From Parendozoicomonas verongulae (GTDB lineage Bacteria; Pseudomonadota; Gammaproteobacteria; Pseudomonadales; Endozoicomonadaceae): 47,103 bases of DNA. How positions within the stretch are numbered: the stretch's first letter is position 1; each line of letters starts with the position of its first letter. The notes under the pieces were generated by a model that was not told the origin of the DNA, did not search any database, and saw nothing but the letters and a program-made list of their open reading frames with translations. Made by a program: the position numbers and the translations under genes. The DNA lies in NCBI RefSeq assembly GCF_009711465.1, contig NZ_SMME01000853.1, forward strand, positions 1,726 through 48,828. Reading direction: 5' to 3'. Shown here piece after piece: positions 1 through 9,500 of the stretch.

Positions 1-1
1 G

Positions 2-277
2 GCTATTTTTACCGGGATTGAAGTTCTCTTTTTCTGGATGGGGGTTGCCACTTTGGCAACTGTTCAGGGGCTCATATGGATACGCTGGAAAAAACAAGCC
101 AGCTGGCCTTCTCTCGCATTGATGACTGCGGGTATGGCAACCATCCTGTTCGCTGTTGCCTGGGCTGTCAGTGCGGTACTGGAAAAAGAGCCCCAGGCTG
201 CGTCAATGAGTATGTTGGTAATTCTACTTCCTGGTCTTATTCTGACAACCCTGGGGGGGCGAATAGCTCTGAAGTAG
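2..277 (+). CDS. C-terminal part of an unidentified integral membrane protein (5' end outside window)
   Basis: The frame is open from base 2, so the first ATG at 38 is probably internal and the gene begins upstream. The visible 91 residues have three hydrophobic stretches separated by short charged links (an RWKKQ loop and an EKEPQ loop), consistent with three membrane-spanning helices, and end in GGRIALK. I do not recognise the family. Nothing in the fragment shows catalytic or binding residues. It ends 436 bases before the anion transporter and is probably a separate transcription unit. Confidence 0.5.
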   Translation, partial: AIFTGIEVLFFWMGVATLATVQGLIWIRWKKQASWPSLALMTAGMATILFAVAWAVSAVLEKEPQAASMSMLVILLPGLILTTLGGRIALK

Positions 278-425
278 GCACTTGTCATACCAACCGCGTG
301 TTATGAACATGTCTGGTGTTTAGAGAGTGACAGCGTGGCGTATTTTGACAGTACAGGTAATAGAGTGGGAAATCATTCTTCTGGCTAAGTGCCTGCCAGC
401 GTTCTATCACAACCATCTTCTAACA

Positions 426-468
426 ATAAGTACCCAGACTATGCGAAATCAATGGTCCGGGTACTTAT
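426..468. repeat. Imperfect inverted repeat / hairpin
   Basis: Arms ATAAGTACCC (426-435) and GGGTACTTAT (459-468) are exact reverse complements. The pairing continues inward after one mismatch through GACTAT/ATGGTC with one G-U pair, giving a stem of about 17 positions and a loop of about 9. No run of T follows on either side, so it is not a typical intrinsic terminator. It could be a protein-binding site, an RNA processing element or a remnant of a small mobile repeat. Confidence 0.6.
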
Positions 469-589
469 GGTTAGAATTTTGTGTTTGCTGTGGCCAAAGC
501 GTCGGGAGCGTGGCCCGCTACGTGACCAGAGTTGTGATGCAGCAAGGGCGGAAAATAGCAGTAGATATTCTATTACATCTTAAGTTTTA

Positions 590-620
590 TTGATCTGGTA
601 CGGGTATTCCGAAGCATAAT
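590..620 (+). promoter_or_regulatory. Possible sigma-70 promoter for the anion transporter gene
   Basis: TTGATC at 590-595 and CATAAT at 615-620 resemble -35 and -10 boxes, but the spacer is 19 bases, longer than ideal. It lies about 95 bases upstream of the transporter start. Weak, sequence-only call. Confidence 0.3.
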
Positions 621-713
621 CCCTTCATAATAATTCAACCAATATAAGTGCCACCCAAGAACGACTACGGCACGGTTAAAACACCCAATAAATTGCCATA
701 GAGTAGTATTGCC

Positions 714-2132
714 ATGCGCCCCCGCCTGAAGTACATCATCCCGTTGATGGTGCCTCTCTTGTTATTGCTGTTACCTCTTTCCGCCTTTCCCTTTGAAGGA
801 ATGACGGTTATCCAGCAGCGAGTAGTTGCGATTTTCTTTCTGGCAGCCCTGTGCTGGGTGTTTGAGCCGATCCCAATTTATGCAACATCTGTTGTAATTA
901 TTGTGTTGGAACTGTTGCTGGTGTCCGATAAGGGGATAGGAGTGCTGCGTCTGGAAGAGGGGCAGAGTCACTTCGGTGAACTGCTTGCTCACCATGAAAT
1001 TATGGCAACGTTTGCCAGCCCTATTATCATGCTGTTTCTTGGGGGATTCTTCCTTGCCATGGCAGCTACGAAATATCGTCTGGATGTGAATCTGGCCCGT
1101 GTTTTACTGGCCCCCTTTGGCCAGGATCCAAAATACGTCATGCTCGGACTGATGCTGATTACTGCAGTGTTTTCCATGTTTATGTCCAATACTGCGACCA
1201 CGGTTATGATGCTGTCGATTCTGGCCCCGGTGGTTGCTGTTTTGACCCCTGAGGATCCCGCACGGGTCGCTTTTGCGTTGTGCATTCCCGTGGCGGCTAA
1301 TATTGGTGGTATTGGTACACCCATCGGCACTCCTCCCAATGCTATTGCCCTGAAGTATCTGGCGGAAGACAACATGATTACCTTCGGAGAGTGGATGGTA
1401 TTTGCGGTGCCCTTTGTCATCGTGATGATGGTGGCTGCATGGCTGCTGATTAACACTCTGTTTCGGGCCAGACAGGATACGATCGACATCAATATTAAAA
1501 GCCACTTTCTGAAAACACCGAAGGCGATGGTTGTCTATATTACTTTTGCTGCAACCATTCTCCTGTGGCTGATGGGTTCTTCCCATGGTATGAACTCCTT
1601 TACAGTGGCACTGATTCCTGTAGCCATTTTCTCCATCACCGGCATTATCACCCGAGAGGATCTGAAGAAAATCTCCTGGGATGTGCTCTGGCTGGTATCC
1701 GGGGGTATCGCTCTGGGGCTGGCGCTGGATAAAACAGGGCTGGCACAGCTGGTGGTGCACAGCATTCCTTTTGGTGAGTTCTCCCCCTATGTGGTACTGA
1801 CAGGGGCGGCCGCTTTGTGTCTGCTGATGGCGAACTTTATGTCCCATACGGCAACAGCCAACCTGCTGATGCCGATTATGGCCGCACTGGGTTCCTCTAT
1901 GGCGTCACTTACCCCTCTTGGCGGAGAAGTTACACTGATTCTGGTGGTCACTTTTGCTGCTTCTCTGGGCATGTCCCTTCCAATCAGTACGCCTCCTAAT
2001 GCACTGGCCCATGCAACCGGTCATATTCAAAGCCAGCAGATGGCAAAGGTGGGCAGCATCCTCGGTGTTGCTGGTACAATCCTGAGCTTTGTGATGGTCT
2101 GGGTGTTGAATATCACTGGGTTTCTTGGGTGA
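714..2132 (+). CDS. DASS/SLC13 family sodium:dicarboxylate or anion symporter
   Basis: A 472-residue inner-membrane protein with about 11-12 hydrophobic segments. It has the two-fold repeat of the divalent anion:sodium symporter family: a first SNT motif (S158-N159-T160) followed by GTPIGTPPNA, and a second half with S377-H378-T379 followed by ISTPPNA. In characterised members these paired loops bind sodium and the carboxylate substrate; the second motif here reads SHT rather than SNT. The likely substrate is a C4-dicarboxylate, citrate or sulfate-like anion, which cannot be fixed from sequence. The stop codon sits just upstream of the sensor kinase start, so the two are probably co-transcribed and the two-component pair may control or sense this transport activity. 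The ribosome site before ATG 714 is weak. Confidence 0.88.
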   Translation: MRPRLKYIIPLMVPLLLLLLPLSAFPFEGMTVIQQRVVAIFFLAALCWVFEPIPIYATSVVIIVLELLLVSDKGIGVLRLEEGQSHFGELLAHHEIMATFASPIIMLFLGGFFLAMAATKYRLDVNLARVLLAPFGQDPKYVMLGLMLITAVFSMFMSNTATTVMMLSILAPVVAVLTPEDPARVAFALCIPVAANIGGIGTPIGTPPNAIALKYLAEDNMITFGEWMVFAVPFVIVMMVAAWLLINTLFRARQDTIDINIKSHFLKTPKAMVVYITFAATILLWLMGSSHGMNSFTVALIPVAIFSITGIITREDLKKISWDVLWLVSGGIALGLALDKTGLAQLVVHSIPFGEFSPYVVLTGAAALCLLMANFMSHTATANLLMPIMAALGSSMASLTPLGGEVTLILVVTFAASLGMSLPISTPPNALAHATGHIQSQQMAKVGSILGVAGTILSFVMVWVLNITGFLG

Positions 2133-2146
2133 TCAGGAGAGCAGGT

Positions 2147-3490
2147 ATGGATGAAGAAAAACTCAAACCCCTTATAGATCGCTACTTCAGCACGCCCGAG
2201 CGACAGATGCTACTTGAGGCCGGAACGGTTCTGATTGAGCAGGGCGGTAACAATGAGCGGCTGTACTATGTCCGCTCAGGAAAGTTGGCGGGGTTTTATT
2301 CGGAAGCAGAGGAATCTGAAGAGGGCAGCGAGTCAACGCAGGTGCTCTCTGCCGGAACCGGGGAGTTTGTGGGAGTACACAGTTTCTTTTCCGGAACCTG
2401 GACGGCCTCTTCCACCGTTATTGCTCAGGTTGATTCGCAGCTGGCATGGATTGAACGGGCGGATACCGAAAGCCCTGATGATTACAGCGCCCTGACCGCT
2501 CAATTTATGCCGTTGATAGTGAATGAACTGTCTCAACGGCAAATTCGGGCGATGCGGGAATCCCTGGCCAAAGAGAAGGCTTTGCAGCAACTCTATACGG
2601 CAGAGCAGATGACAACCCTTGGCCAGCTTGCCGCCGGTATTGCCCATGAGCTGAATAATGCTACCGGTGTTGTGAGCAGCAAGGCGGTGCGGCTGGAAGC
2701 TGCCATCTCCAGTTTGATTAACCAGGCGAACCCGGAGCTGGCAACCTTCTTTGAAACCGGTCTTATCCAAGGGCAGGTCCTTACTTCCAGAGAGGTACGG
2801 GAACGGGGTAAAACCTTTGAGAAAACGTATAGACTGCCGAAAGATCAGGCCCGTGAACTGGCCCGGGCCATTCCCAGAGAAGGTCACATTGAGACGTGGA
2901 TGAAACAGCATGATGTCGCTATCCGAGCCTGGCAGTTGGGGCGAGACCTGTATGACCTGAAGCTGGCCTCCCAGCATACCGTAGGGATTGTGAAATCTGT
3001 CAAACAACTTGGCCGCACAGAAATTTCCCACGATGAAGTGATCAATATTAACGACACTATTATGCAGGCCAAAGCCCTGCTGAAGAGTGATTTGCGAGGG
3101 GTTAGCGTACATTTTGAGCCGGGTACGCTTCCAGCTTTTACAGGCTCTCAAACTGAGCTGATGCAGATGTGGATCAACATCCTGAAAAATGCCTGCGATG
3201 CCCTGAAGAGTACCATCGCACCAGAGATCCATATACATACTCGCTACAGCAATGGCTGGTACTACGTGACCATCGGTAACAATGGCCCGGAGATCACGGA
3301 AGAGACCCGTCGTAAAATTTTTCAGCCGGACTTCACTACAAAAAAAACAGGGCTGTCTTTCGGGCTGGGTCTGGGGCTTTCCATTGTGAAGCGCATAGCC
3401 TCGAACTACAACGGCTCCGTCGCGGTAAAAAGTGACCGCGAAAAAACCATATTTCGCATTCGATTAGCTCCCTGGAACAGCAATGAATAA
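2147..3490 (+). CDS. Sensor histidine kinase with N-terminal cyclic-nucleotide-binding-like domain
   Basis: ATG 2147 is chosen because AGGAGA lies eight bases upstream; the frame also permits GTG 2129. Residues about 5-110 look like a CNMP/CRP-type beta-barrel (LIEQGG, YYVRSGKLAGF, GTGEFVG, then TASSTVIAQ). Next comes a dimerisation/phosphoacceptor helix with H167 in AHELNN, a long helical insert, and a HATPase_c domain with an N-box (NILKNACDAL), a G1-like NNGPEI and a G2 box GLGLGLSIV. No membrane segments are visible, so the kinase should be cytoplasmic. It overlaps the downstream receiver gene by eight bases, which indicates translational coupling and makes that receiver its likely partner. 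The signal bound by the N-terminal domain is unknown. Similar CNB-kinase/receiver pairs are known beside transporters, but the function here is inference. Confidence 0.85.
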   Translation: MDEEKLKPLIDRYFSTPERQMLLEAGTVLIEQGGNNERLYYVRSGKLAGFYSEAEESEEGSESTQVLSAGTGEFVGVHSFFSGTWTASSTVIAQVDSQLAWIERADTESPDDYSALTAQFMPLIVNELSQRQIRAMRESLAKEKALQQLYTAEQMTTLGQLAAGIAHELNNATGVVSSKAVRLEAAISSLINQANPELATFFETGLIQGQVLTSREVRERGKTFEKTYRLPKDQARELARAIPREGHIETWMKQHDVAIRAWQLGRDLYDLKLASQHTVGIVKSVKQLGRTEISHDEVININDTIMQAKALLKSDLRGVSVHFEPGTLPAFTGSQTELMQMWINILKNACDALKSTIAPEIHIHTRYSNGWYYVTIGNNGPEITEETRRKIFQPDFTTKKTGLSFGLGLGLSIVKRIASNYNGSVAVKSDREKTIFRIRLAPWNSNE

Positions 3491-3962
3491 ATTCAATGTA
3501 ATTTGTGTAGATGACCAGCCAGAAGTGCTCAATGCCGTACAGCAGGATCTAAAACCTCTCAAGCAGTGGCTCAATATTGAGGAGTGTGAGAGTGCTGCGG
3601 AAGCCCTGGAGCTTATGGAAGAACTGGATGCCGAAGGGCAGATGGTGGCTGTAGTGATATCAGATCACGTTATGCCCGATAAAACAGGCGTAGAGCTGTT
3701 AGCTGAGATTGCCGCCGACCCCCGTTTTGAACACACACGCAGAGTACTGTTGACCGGTCAGGCCACCCATATCGATACCATCAATGCGATCAATCAGGCG
3801 GGTATACACCACTACTTTGATAAACCCTGGAACGTCGATAAGCTGGTAGGTTGCGTGCGTTCTCTGGTAACAAGTTATGTGTTTGATGCGGGGATGGACT
3901 ACAGCGACTATCGGGAGTTTCTGGATGCCCAGATGATGCTACGACGCTTGAGAATATACTAG
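3483..3962 (+). CDS. Stand-alone response regulator receiver protein
   Basis: A 159-residue protein with a complete receiver domain: acidic pair D10-D11, phosphoacceptor D61 (ISDHVMPD), T91 in LLTGQA and K114 in DKPW. The wording LTGQAT...DKPW is typical of receivers of the CheY/RpfG-like group. After the receiver there is only a short helical tail (about residues 125-159) with no recognisable DNA-binding or enzymatic output domain. It starts inside the kinase gene (eight-base overlap), so it is the probable cognate phosphate acceptor. It may work by protein-protein contact, possibly on the adjacent transporter or a third partner. Confidence 0.87.
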   Translation: MNKFNVICVDDQPEVLNAVQQDLKPLKQWLNIEECESAAEALELMEELDAEGQMVAVVISDHVMPDKTGVELLAEIAADPRFEHTRRVLLTGQATHIDTINAINQAGIHHYFDKPWNVDKLVGCVRSLVTSYVFDAGMDYSDYREFLDAQMMLRRLRIY

Positions 3963-4309
3963 ATACTCCTTTTGCTGGTATAGTTTCGCTGGAAAAGTAG
4001 TCAATTTCCTTAGTAGAGCTTCGATAAACAGAAAAAATGGTAATTTTTTTCTATTTTTTTGCGTTGTTGCGAGACTTTCATGAAAATTCGATTACTATAC
4101 CCATGACCCTTTTGGGGGTCAGTACTTAAAAGTGGCGGCACGTTAAAAGTGTGTTTGATTTATGCAAAGATTTTGTGTTTCGGGTGTAGTAGCTCGTCCG
4201 GTTTTTCATAAATAACAGTTTCTCTTTTTCAAGGTGAAAAGAGAGACACTTCTAGCTCAACCGTCTTGCCTGCAAGGCACCATTATTTTTGAAAGAAAAG
4301 GATGACGTA
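3963..4309 (+). promoter_or_regulatory. Long AT-rich region and presumed 5' leader of the cold-shock gene
   Basis: This 347-base gene-free stretch has a T-rich tract near 4041-4060, a GC hairpin (4104-4121) and a second hairpin, GTTTCTCTTTT (4218-4228) with AAAAGAGAGAC (4237-4247), just upstream of the csp ribosome site. Long structured leaders are a known feature of cspA-type genes, where they control mRNA stability and translation by temperature. I could not place a convincing -35/-10 pair. Confidence 0.4.
4104..4121. repeat. Small hairpin in leader upstream of csp
   Basis: TGACCC (4104-4109) and GGGTCA (4116-4121) are exact complements around a six-base loop. It lies in the AT-rich region between the receiver gene and the cold-shock gene and could be part of the csp leader. 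No T-run follows. Confidence 0.4.
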
Positions 4310-4516
4310 ATGTCTACTACTACCGGTACTGTAAAGTGGTTCAACGACGAGAAAGGTTTTGGCTTCATCGCTCAGGACAACGGCCCTGACGTGTTTGCTC
4401 ACTTCCGTCAGATCAAGGGTGATGGCTTCCGTTCCCTGACCGAAGGTCAGCAGGTTCGCTTCACTGTAACTCAGGGCCAGAAAGGTCCTCAGGCTGAAGA
4501 AATTGAAGTGATCTGA
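4310..4516 (+). CDS. Cold-shock domain protein (CspA family)
   Basis: A 68-residue single-domain protein. ATG 4310 is preferred over an in-frame ATG 21 bases upstream because AAGGATGA lies just before it and the product then begins like the family ([11 protein letters not shown]). RNA-binding motifs RNP1 (KGFGFI) and RNP2 (DVFAHF) are present, giving the five-stranded OB fold that binds single-stranded RNA/DNA and melts mRNA structure. Family members act as RNA chaperones in the cytoplasm; not all are cold-induced. It is monocistronic, with a long leader and a hairpin terminator shared with the convergent recD. Confidence 0.95.
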   Translation: MSTTTGTVKWFNDEKGFGFIAQDNGPDVFAHFRQIKGDGFRSLTEGQQVRFTVTQGQKGPQAEEIEVI

Positions 4517-4566
4517 TCCCTTTCGGGAATAGAGCTTCAATCGTTCCGTGTTGCCATGGATCGATC

Positions 4567-4593
4567 AGGAGGCGGGATTTTTCCCGCCATCCT
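4567..4593. terminator. Hairpin terminator between csp and recD (bidirectional)
   Basis: AGGAGGCGGG (4567-4576) pairs with CCCGCC-a-TCCT (4583-4593) with one bulged base; the loop ATTTTT is 4577-4582. It lies between two convergent genes, as expected of a shared terminator. Neither side has a strong T-run after the stem, so efficiency is uncertain. Confidence 0.6.
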
Positions 4594-4680
4594 CCTAAAC
4601 CTCCGGGCGAACAATCTCCCCGTTCATTTCTCACGCTTTTCCACGCTCATTTCTCCCCCACTATGACCGCCCCCCTATGT

Positions 4681-6513
4681 TTATAACAAACGATCCGCCA
4701 GCCCTGTCACCCGTTCAATAGGGTGATTCACGGCAGATACAAGAATGTCTGGCTTAGAGAACAGCACCAACGATTTCTTGGCGCGTGTAATGCCTGTATA
4801 CAACAGCTCCCGCGTTAGCACCGGAGACACAGTATCCGGCAGAACCAGAGATACCCGCCGAAACTCTGAACCCTGACTCTTGTGTACCGTCATGGCAAAA
4901 ACAGTCTCATGCTCAGGTAAGCGGCTGGGTAGCAGGTAGCGTACCTTGCCGTCCGGGGTTGGGAAAGCCACACGAAAACGCCCATCTTCCCGACGAAAGG
5001 TGATACCGATATCACCGTTATACAACTCAAGAGCCGGGTCATTACGGGTGATGAGCACGGGGCGCCCGTGATACCAGATACCCTCTTCGGGAATTAGCCC
5101 CTTCCTGGCGAGCGTTGAACGAATCGTGTTATTCAGGCCGGCTACTCCCCACTTTCCTTCCCGAAGAGCACAAAGTGTCTGGAACTGATCAAACATGTCC
5201 AAAACGTCTTCAGCAGGCTTATCATCCTGCATGGCTTCCAGATAGGGGCGGTATCCATCCACCGCTGTTTGCAGCAGTTGTTTTTGAATATCTTCACTGT
5301 AAGCCAACTCCAGATCATCCAGCTTGGCCTGACACACCGCTTCAACCTGAGGAAGGTCACCGTTGTTGACGGCTCTGGCCAGCTGACCAATACCAGAGTT
5401 AGCATCAAAACGATAACTTTTGCGAAGCAGGCACAGGCTGTCCCGAATCGCAGGCCCCTGACCGGAGACAAAAGTCATCAGGTTGGCTCCGGTCAGCTGC
5501 TGCAAATGTTTTATCTGCTGGTGAGAGTATCCGCTGTTGATGTTGGCGCAGATATCCCCTAACACACTGCCGGCTTCCACAGAAGCCAGCTGATCCCTGT
5601 CTCCCAGGAAAATCAGGCGAGCTGTTTCTGGCAGGGCGTCCAGCAAGCGCGCCATGAGCGACGCATCAATCATAGAAGCCTCATCCACCACCAGAACATC
5701 CAGGTGCAGAGGATTATCCCGATTATGACGGAACTCGGTACGGCCGGGAATCACGCCCAGCAACCGGTGTAGAGTTGTGGCCTGATCGGTGATGGCATAG
5801 CGCACCTCTTTACTGCAGTTGAGCTTCCAGCGGGCAGTACCGATGGATTCAGTCAACCGTGCTGCGGCCTTACCTGTGGGGGCAGTCAGGCGAATGACGG
5901 GAGGGCGATCCGGGTTTTCCTCCAGAGCCTGTTCCACAAGCAGGGCCAGTAAACGGGTAACCGTCGTGGTTTTACCAGTGCCGGGGCCACCGCTGATAAC
6001 AGAGACTCTGCGGCTCGCAGCGACAGCGGCTGCAACCTTTTGCCAGTTAATCTCGCCATCATCCTGCTCAGGAAAAAGGCGATTAAGAATCGCTGCCGTG
6101 TTCTCAGCATTGGAGGGGGTATAAGGTGTGTGGCTACTGTTGTTCAGCCGGTGGGCAATCGCCATTTCGTACTGCCAGTAGCGCATCAGATATAAACGAC
6201 CATTATCCAGCACAAGGGGAGTCGCCTGTTTACCGTCGCCTATAGCACTTTCATCCTGAAGAATCCTGGCCCACTGATTAGGCGGTGGGCATCTCTTAAT
6301 GGCATCCAGGTAACGATTCGCTCCAAGAGTATGGAACAGGTCGGTTTTTCCCAGATGCAGACAGGTATGACCATTACCCAGCTCCCGACTGGTTAATGCC
6401 GCAGCGAGAAGCACAACCGGATTGCTGCTTTGCTCCGCCAGAAGGCGAGCAAAATGATAATCCAGAGGCCGGATAATGTTTATTTCTGCGAGGTGTTTGA
6501 GAGTATTTAGCAT
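4681..6513 (-). CDS. recD: Exodeoxyribonuclease V subunit alpha (RecD helicase)
   Basis: A 610-residue superfamily 1B 5'-to-3' helicase, the fast motor of the RecBCD double-strand-break repair enzyme. Walker A is GGPGTGKT at about residues 175-182, Walker B reads VVDEASMID, and the C-terminal motifs include TVHKSQGSEF and YTGITRAKK. The length matches E. coli RecD (608). Its start overlaps the recB stop by seven bases, so the two are translationally coupled. Gene order recC-recB-recD is common in Pseudomonas and relatives. The ptrA protease gene found between recC and recB in E. coli is absent. Confidence 0.96.
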   Translation of the reverse strand: MLNTLKHLAEINIIRPLDYHFARLLAEQSSNPVVLLAAALTSRELGNGHTCLHLGKTDLFHTLGANRYLDAIKRCPPPNQWARILQDESAIGDGKQATPLVLDNGRLYLMRYWQYEMAIAHRLNNSSHTPYTPSNAENTAAILNRLFPEQDDGEINWQKVAAAVAASRRVSVISGGPGTGKTTTVTRLLALLVEQALEENPDRPPVIRLTAPTGKAAARLTESIGTARWKLNCSKEVRYAITDQATTLHRLLGVIPGRTEFRHNRDNPLHLDVLVVDEASMIDASLMARLLDALPETARLIFLGDRDQLASVEAGSVLGDICANINSGYSHQQIKHLQQLTGANLMTFVSGQGPAIRDSLCLLRKSYRFDANSGIGQLARAVNNGDLPQVEAVCQAKLDDLELAYSEDIQKQLLQTAVDGYRPYLEAMQDDKPAEDVLDMFDQFQTLCALREGKWGVAGLNNTIRSTLARKGLIPEEGIWYHGRPVLITRNDPALELYNGDIGITFRREDGRFRVAFPTPDGKVRYLLPSRLPEHETVFAMTVHKSQGSEFRRVSLVLPDTVSPVLTRELLYTGITRAKKSLVLFSKPDILVSAVNHPIERVTGLADRLL

Positions 6514-9500
6514 GGTGCTGCTTCCTCGCCTGCTTTCTTACCATCAAAAAGCTGATCCAGGTTTTCTATCAAGTTTTTGTTCGGTTTGTGGTGATAGATG
6601 CCAGTGGACTCCTCAGAGTCTGGGGATTCTGGAATACCCCGGAGAAAAACATAAATGGCACCACCAATATGAGTGTCATAGTCATAATCCGGCAGGCGGT
6701 TTTTCAGCAGACGATGTAAGGCGAGGGTATAAATCAGATATTGGAGGTCATAGCGGTGATCAATCATCGCATCCGCCATGGCTTCGCGGGTGTAGGCAGC
6801 AGCACAATCCCCCAGCCAGTTGGATTTCCAGTCCAGCACATACCATTTACCATTGTGCTGGAAGGTCAAATCAATAAAGCCTTTCAGCAATCCTTGAACG
6901 CGCTGGAAGGTCAGGTCACCCGCGCGGCTGGCCAGTGGGTCGGTAGACGACTGCAGCAGCTGGTTTAACCGGCTGGCATACAGTATTCCCAGAGAGAGAT
7001 TGAACTCCAGTTCCGCCTTATAACTTCCAGCCTGCAAATCCGCCAGACGGAAGCTACTGCCGTCATGGGAGATAGGCGCATTCAGAGTGCTGTTGACCAT
7101 ACTCTGCAGAACCGGCAGCCACTCTTCCTCCAGACCATTGAGCAACAGCTGTTCGCGGATCATGGCTTCGACTTCCTCCGGCACAGGATTTTCAAAAGCT
7201 ATACGCTCAAAAATCTCATGGAGGAAAGTACCGGGCCGTGCACCACGGGGGAAATCAAACAGTGACGTATAGGGTGCCCGTTCAACGTCGTCCACTGTTT
7301 TCTGTTGAGCTTGTCCCTGTACCTCCAGATCAAAGCCCGGTTGTTCATGACTGGCATCCGGTGTGGATTTGGCGGCATGTTGCGCATTGCGGGAGAGGGC
7401 GGAGTAGCTGGTCATCCACCAGTCCCGGGGTATGGAGCCAGTAAACGTCTGGGTAGCCAGTTCGGGCTTCTCAGCTTCTGGTGATGAGTAGGGTGCATCA
7501 CAGGATTCTGGCAGTGGTGTGATTGTGATTGATGGGCAGTTGTCTTCCAGTGTTTTCAGAGCCTCGGTGAGGTCATTGGCGGTTATGACATCACCATTGG
7601 TGAGCAAATGTCCCAAAGCTGTTTTATTCAGGTCAGTGTCTGTGGTTTTGGCGCCAGCACGGAGTTTGACTGGCGCAACGCCGAGATAGCACACATGTTC
7701 CGAACGGGTCAGGGCCACGTAGAGGAGGCGAAGGTCTTCCGCCAACCGTTCTTTATCCGCTTTTTCTATCGCTTCTGGCTGGGCGCTGAGGTCAGCAATC
7801 AGCTGTTGGTTGTCGTCGTGGTAAATCCCCTGCTCCTGAGGCCGCCAGGTGCAGACAAAAGGCAGGAAGACCAGCCCGTATTCCAGACCTTTGGATTTAT
7901 GAATGGTGACGACACGCACCAGATGCTGTTCACTTTCCAGATGAAGCTGCTGGTCCTTGGCATTCTGATCAGGGCTGCCCATGCGCTCCTGCAGCCAGCG
8001 CAGCAGGGCGTGGGGCGTGTCCTTCTCACGTGCGGCCGTGGCTAACAGCTCCCCAATGTGAAGGAGATCGGTCAGGCGGCGTTCGCCGTTCACTTCAGCC
8101 AGCAGGTTTTCGGCCAGATTTCTGCGGGTGATCAGGGTGCGTATCATGGGGAGAACGCCGCGACGCATCCAGAGCTCGTGGTATTCAGTAAACTCCTCAA
8201 CGGCATCTTCCCAGCACTGTTCATCGTTGTTGAGTTCATCCAACTGTTCCGCCTGCAGTGCCAGAAGTGGGGTGGCCATCGCTGCACGGAGATAACGTTC
8301 GTTGGAAGGCTCAAGGCAGGCAGCCAGCAGACGGCTGAGGTCCAGTGCTTCCGGCGAATCAAACACCGAACTGCGATCACTCAAATACACACTGGCAATA
8401 TTCTGTTCTGCCAGTGCCTTGCGCACTTTGTCGGCCTGAGTACCGGTGCGCACCAGAATGGCAATATCTCTTGGGCTCAGAGGCTGTTGACCACTTTTGC
8501 GTACGGTATGGCAACGCCCATGCTTGGACAGTGTGAGCAGGCGGTTAATCTCATTAGCCGTAGCCTGCGCCATTTCGCTTTCGTAGTCTCCTTTGCCTAC
8601 GGCATTTTCACCATTATTCTGATGCCACACCTGCAGGGCCGGCTGGGGGAGATCGTCAATAAACAGGCCATAGCTGTCAGAGCCCGGCGAGAAGTCCACG
8701 GGCTGAAAAGGAATATCACTGTCGTAAATAAACGGTGACCTGGCCTGTTCGAAGATATGGTTGGTGGCCTGGATCATGGAGGCCGCTGAACGCCAATTTT
8801 TAGATAGGGTATAGCGGCTTTCCATCTGCCGCCGTGCCTGGATATAGGTAAAAATATCCGCGCCACGGAAGGCGTAAATGGCCTGCTTTGGGTCACCAAT
8901 CAAAAACAGGCCCGTGTCGTCCTTTTTTTCGGGTTGATCAGACAAGGGATACAGATTGTTGAAGATGCGGTACTGCACCCCGTCGGTATCCTGAAACTCA
9001 TCTATCAGTGCTACACGGAAAGTGGCGCGAATATGCTCGGCAAGATGTTCTCCACCTGAGCCTTCCAGAGCTTCATCGAGTTTGCTGAGAAGATCATCAA
9101 AGGACATCTTGCGTAGCTGGGCGCGGCGCTCAATCAAGCGGCTTCTGACATCATTTAACGCATCCCGCAACATCATGGAGCGGAAGGAGGATATCAGGTC
9201 GATGCCTTTGTCCTCTAAGGCTTGTATGCGACGGAAGACTTCCAGATCAGGGGCACTTTTGTTTTTGCCGCAGGCTTTCTCCAGTGCTTCAGGAGTGTAA
9301 TGCTGCCAGTTCACCTCTTTCTGAAAGAAAGGTACCAGCGCAGCCCCCTGGGCGAAAGCGTGCATTTTGGCCAATCGGTTCCATGGCTTGCTGTTTTTTT
9401 TCAGAGCGTTCGCCAACTCGTGTTCGATAACATCCTGTTCATTAAGCCAGAGACGTTTAATTTCACAAACGTTATCAATAAATGGCTGTAACTCATTTAA

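Larger units (their letters stand above)
278..713. other. Intergenic region with hairpin, no convincing gene
   Basis: This gap of 436 bases holds only short open frames (up to 88 codons) without good ribosome sites or family resemblance. It contains a strong imperfect hairpin (426-468) and a possible promoter (590-620) for the downstream transporter. Confidence 0.6.

Noticed and set aside
327-593. 88-codon frame in the first gap
   Set aside because: No clear ribosome site, no family resemblance, and the hairpin at 426-468 runs through it.
1104-1847. 247-codon open frame on the minus strand inside the anion transporter
   Set aside because: It is rich in His, Gln and Asn with no family resemblance and lies fully antisense to a well-supported transporter.
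2333-3238. 301-codon open frame on the minus strand inside the sensor kinase
   Set aside because: It is antisense to a gene with intact kinase motifs; composition and lack of motifs mark it as a shadow.
4064-4101. Promoter for the cold-shock gene (TTGTTG or TTGCGA with TACTAT or TATACC)
   Set aside because: Every pairing gives a spacer of 20 bases or more; not reported as a promoter.
8058-8738. 226-codon plus-strand frame inside recB
   Set aside because: It is antisense to conserved RecB helicase sequence and has no recognisable domain.
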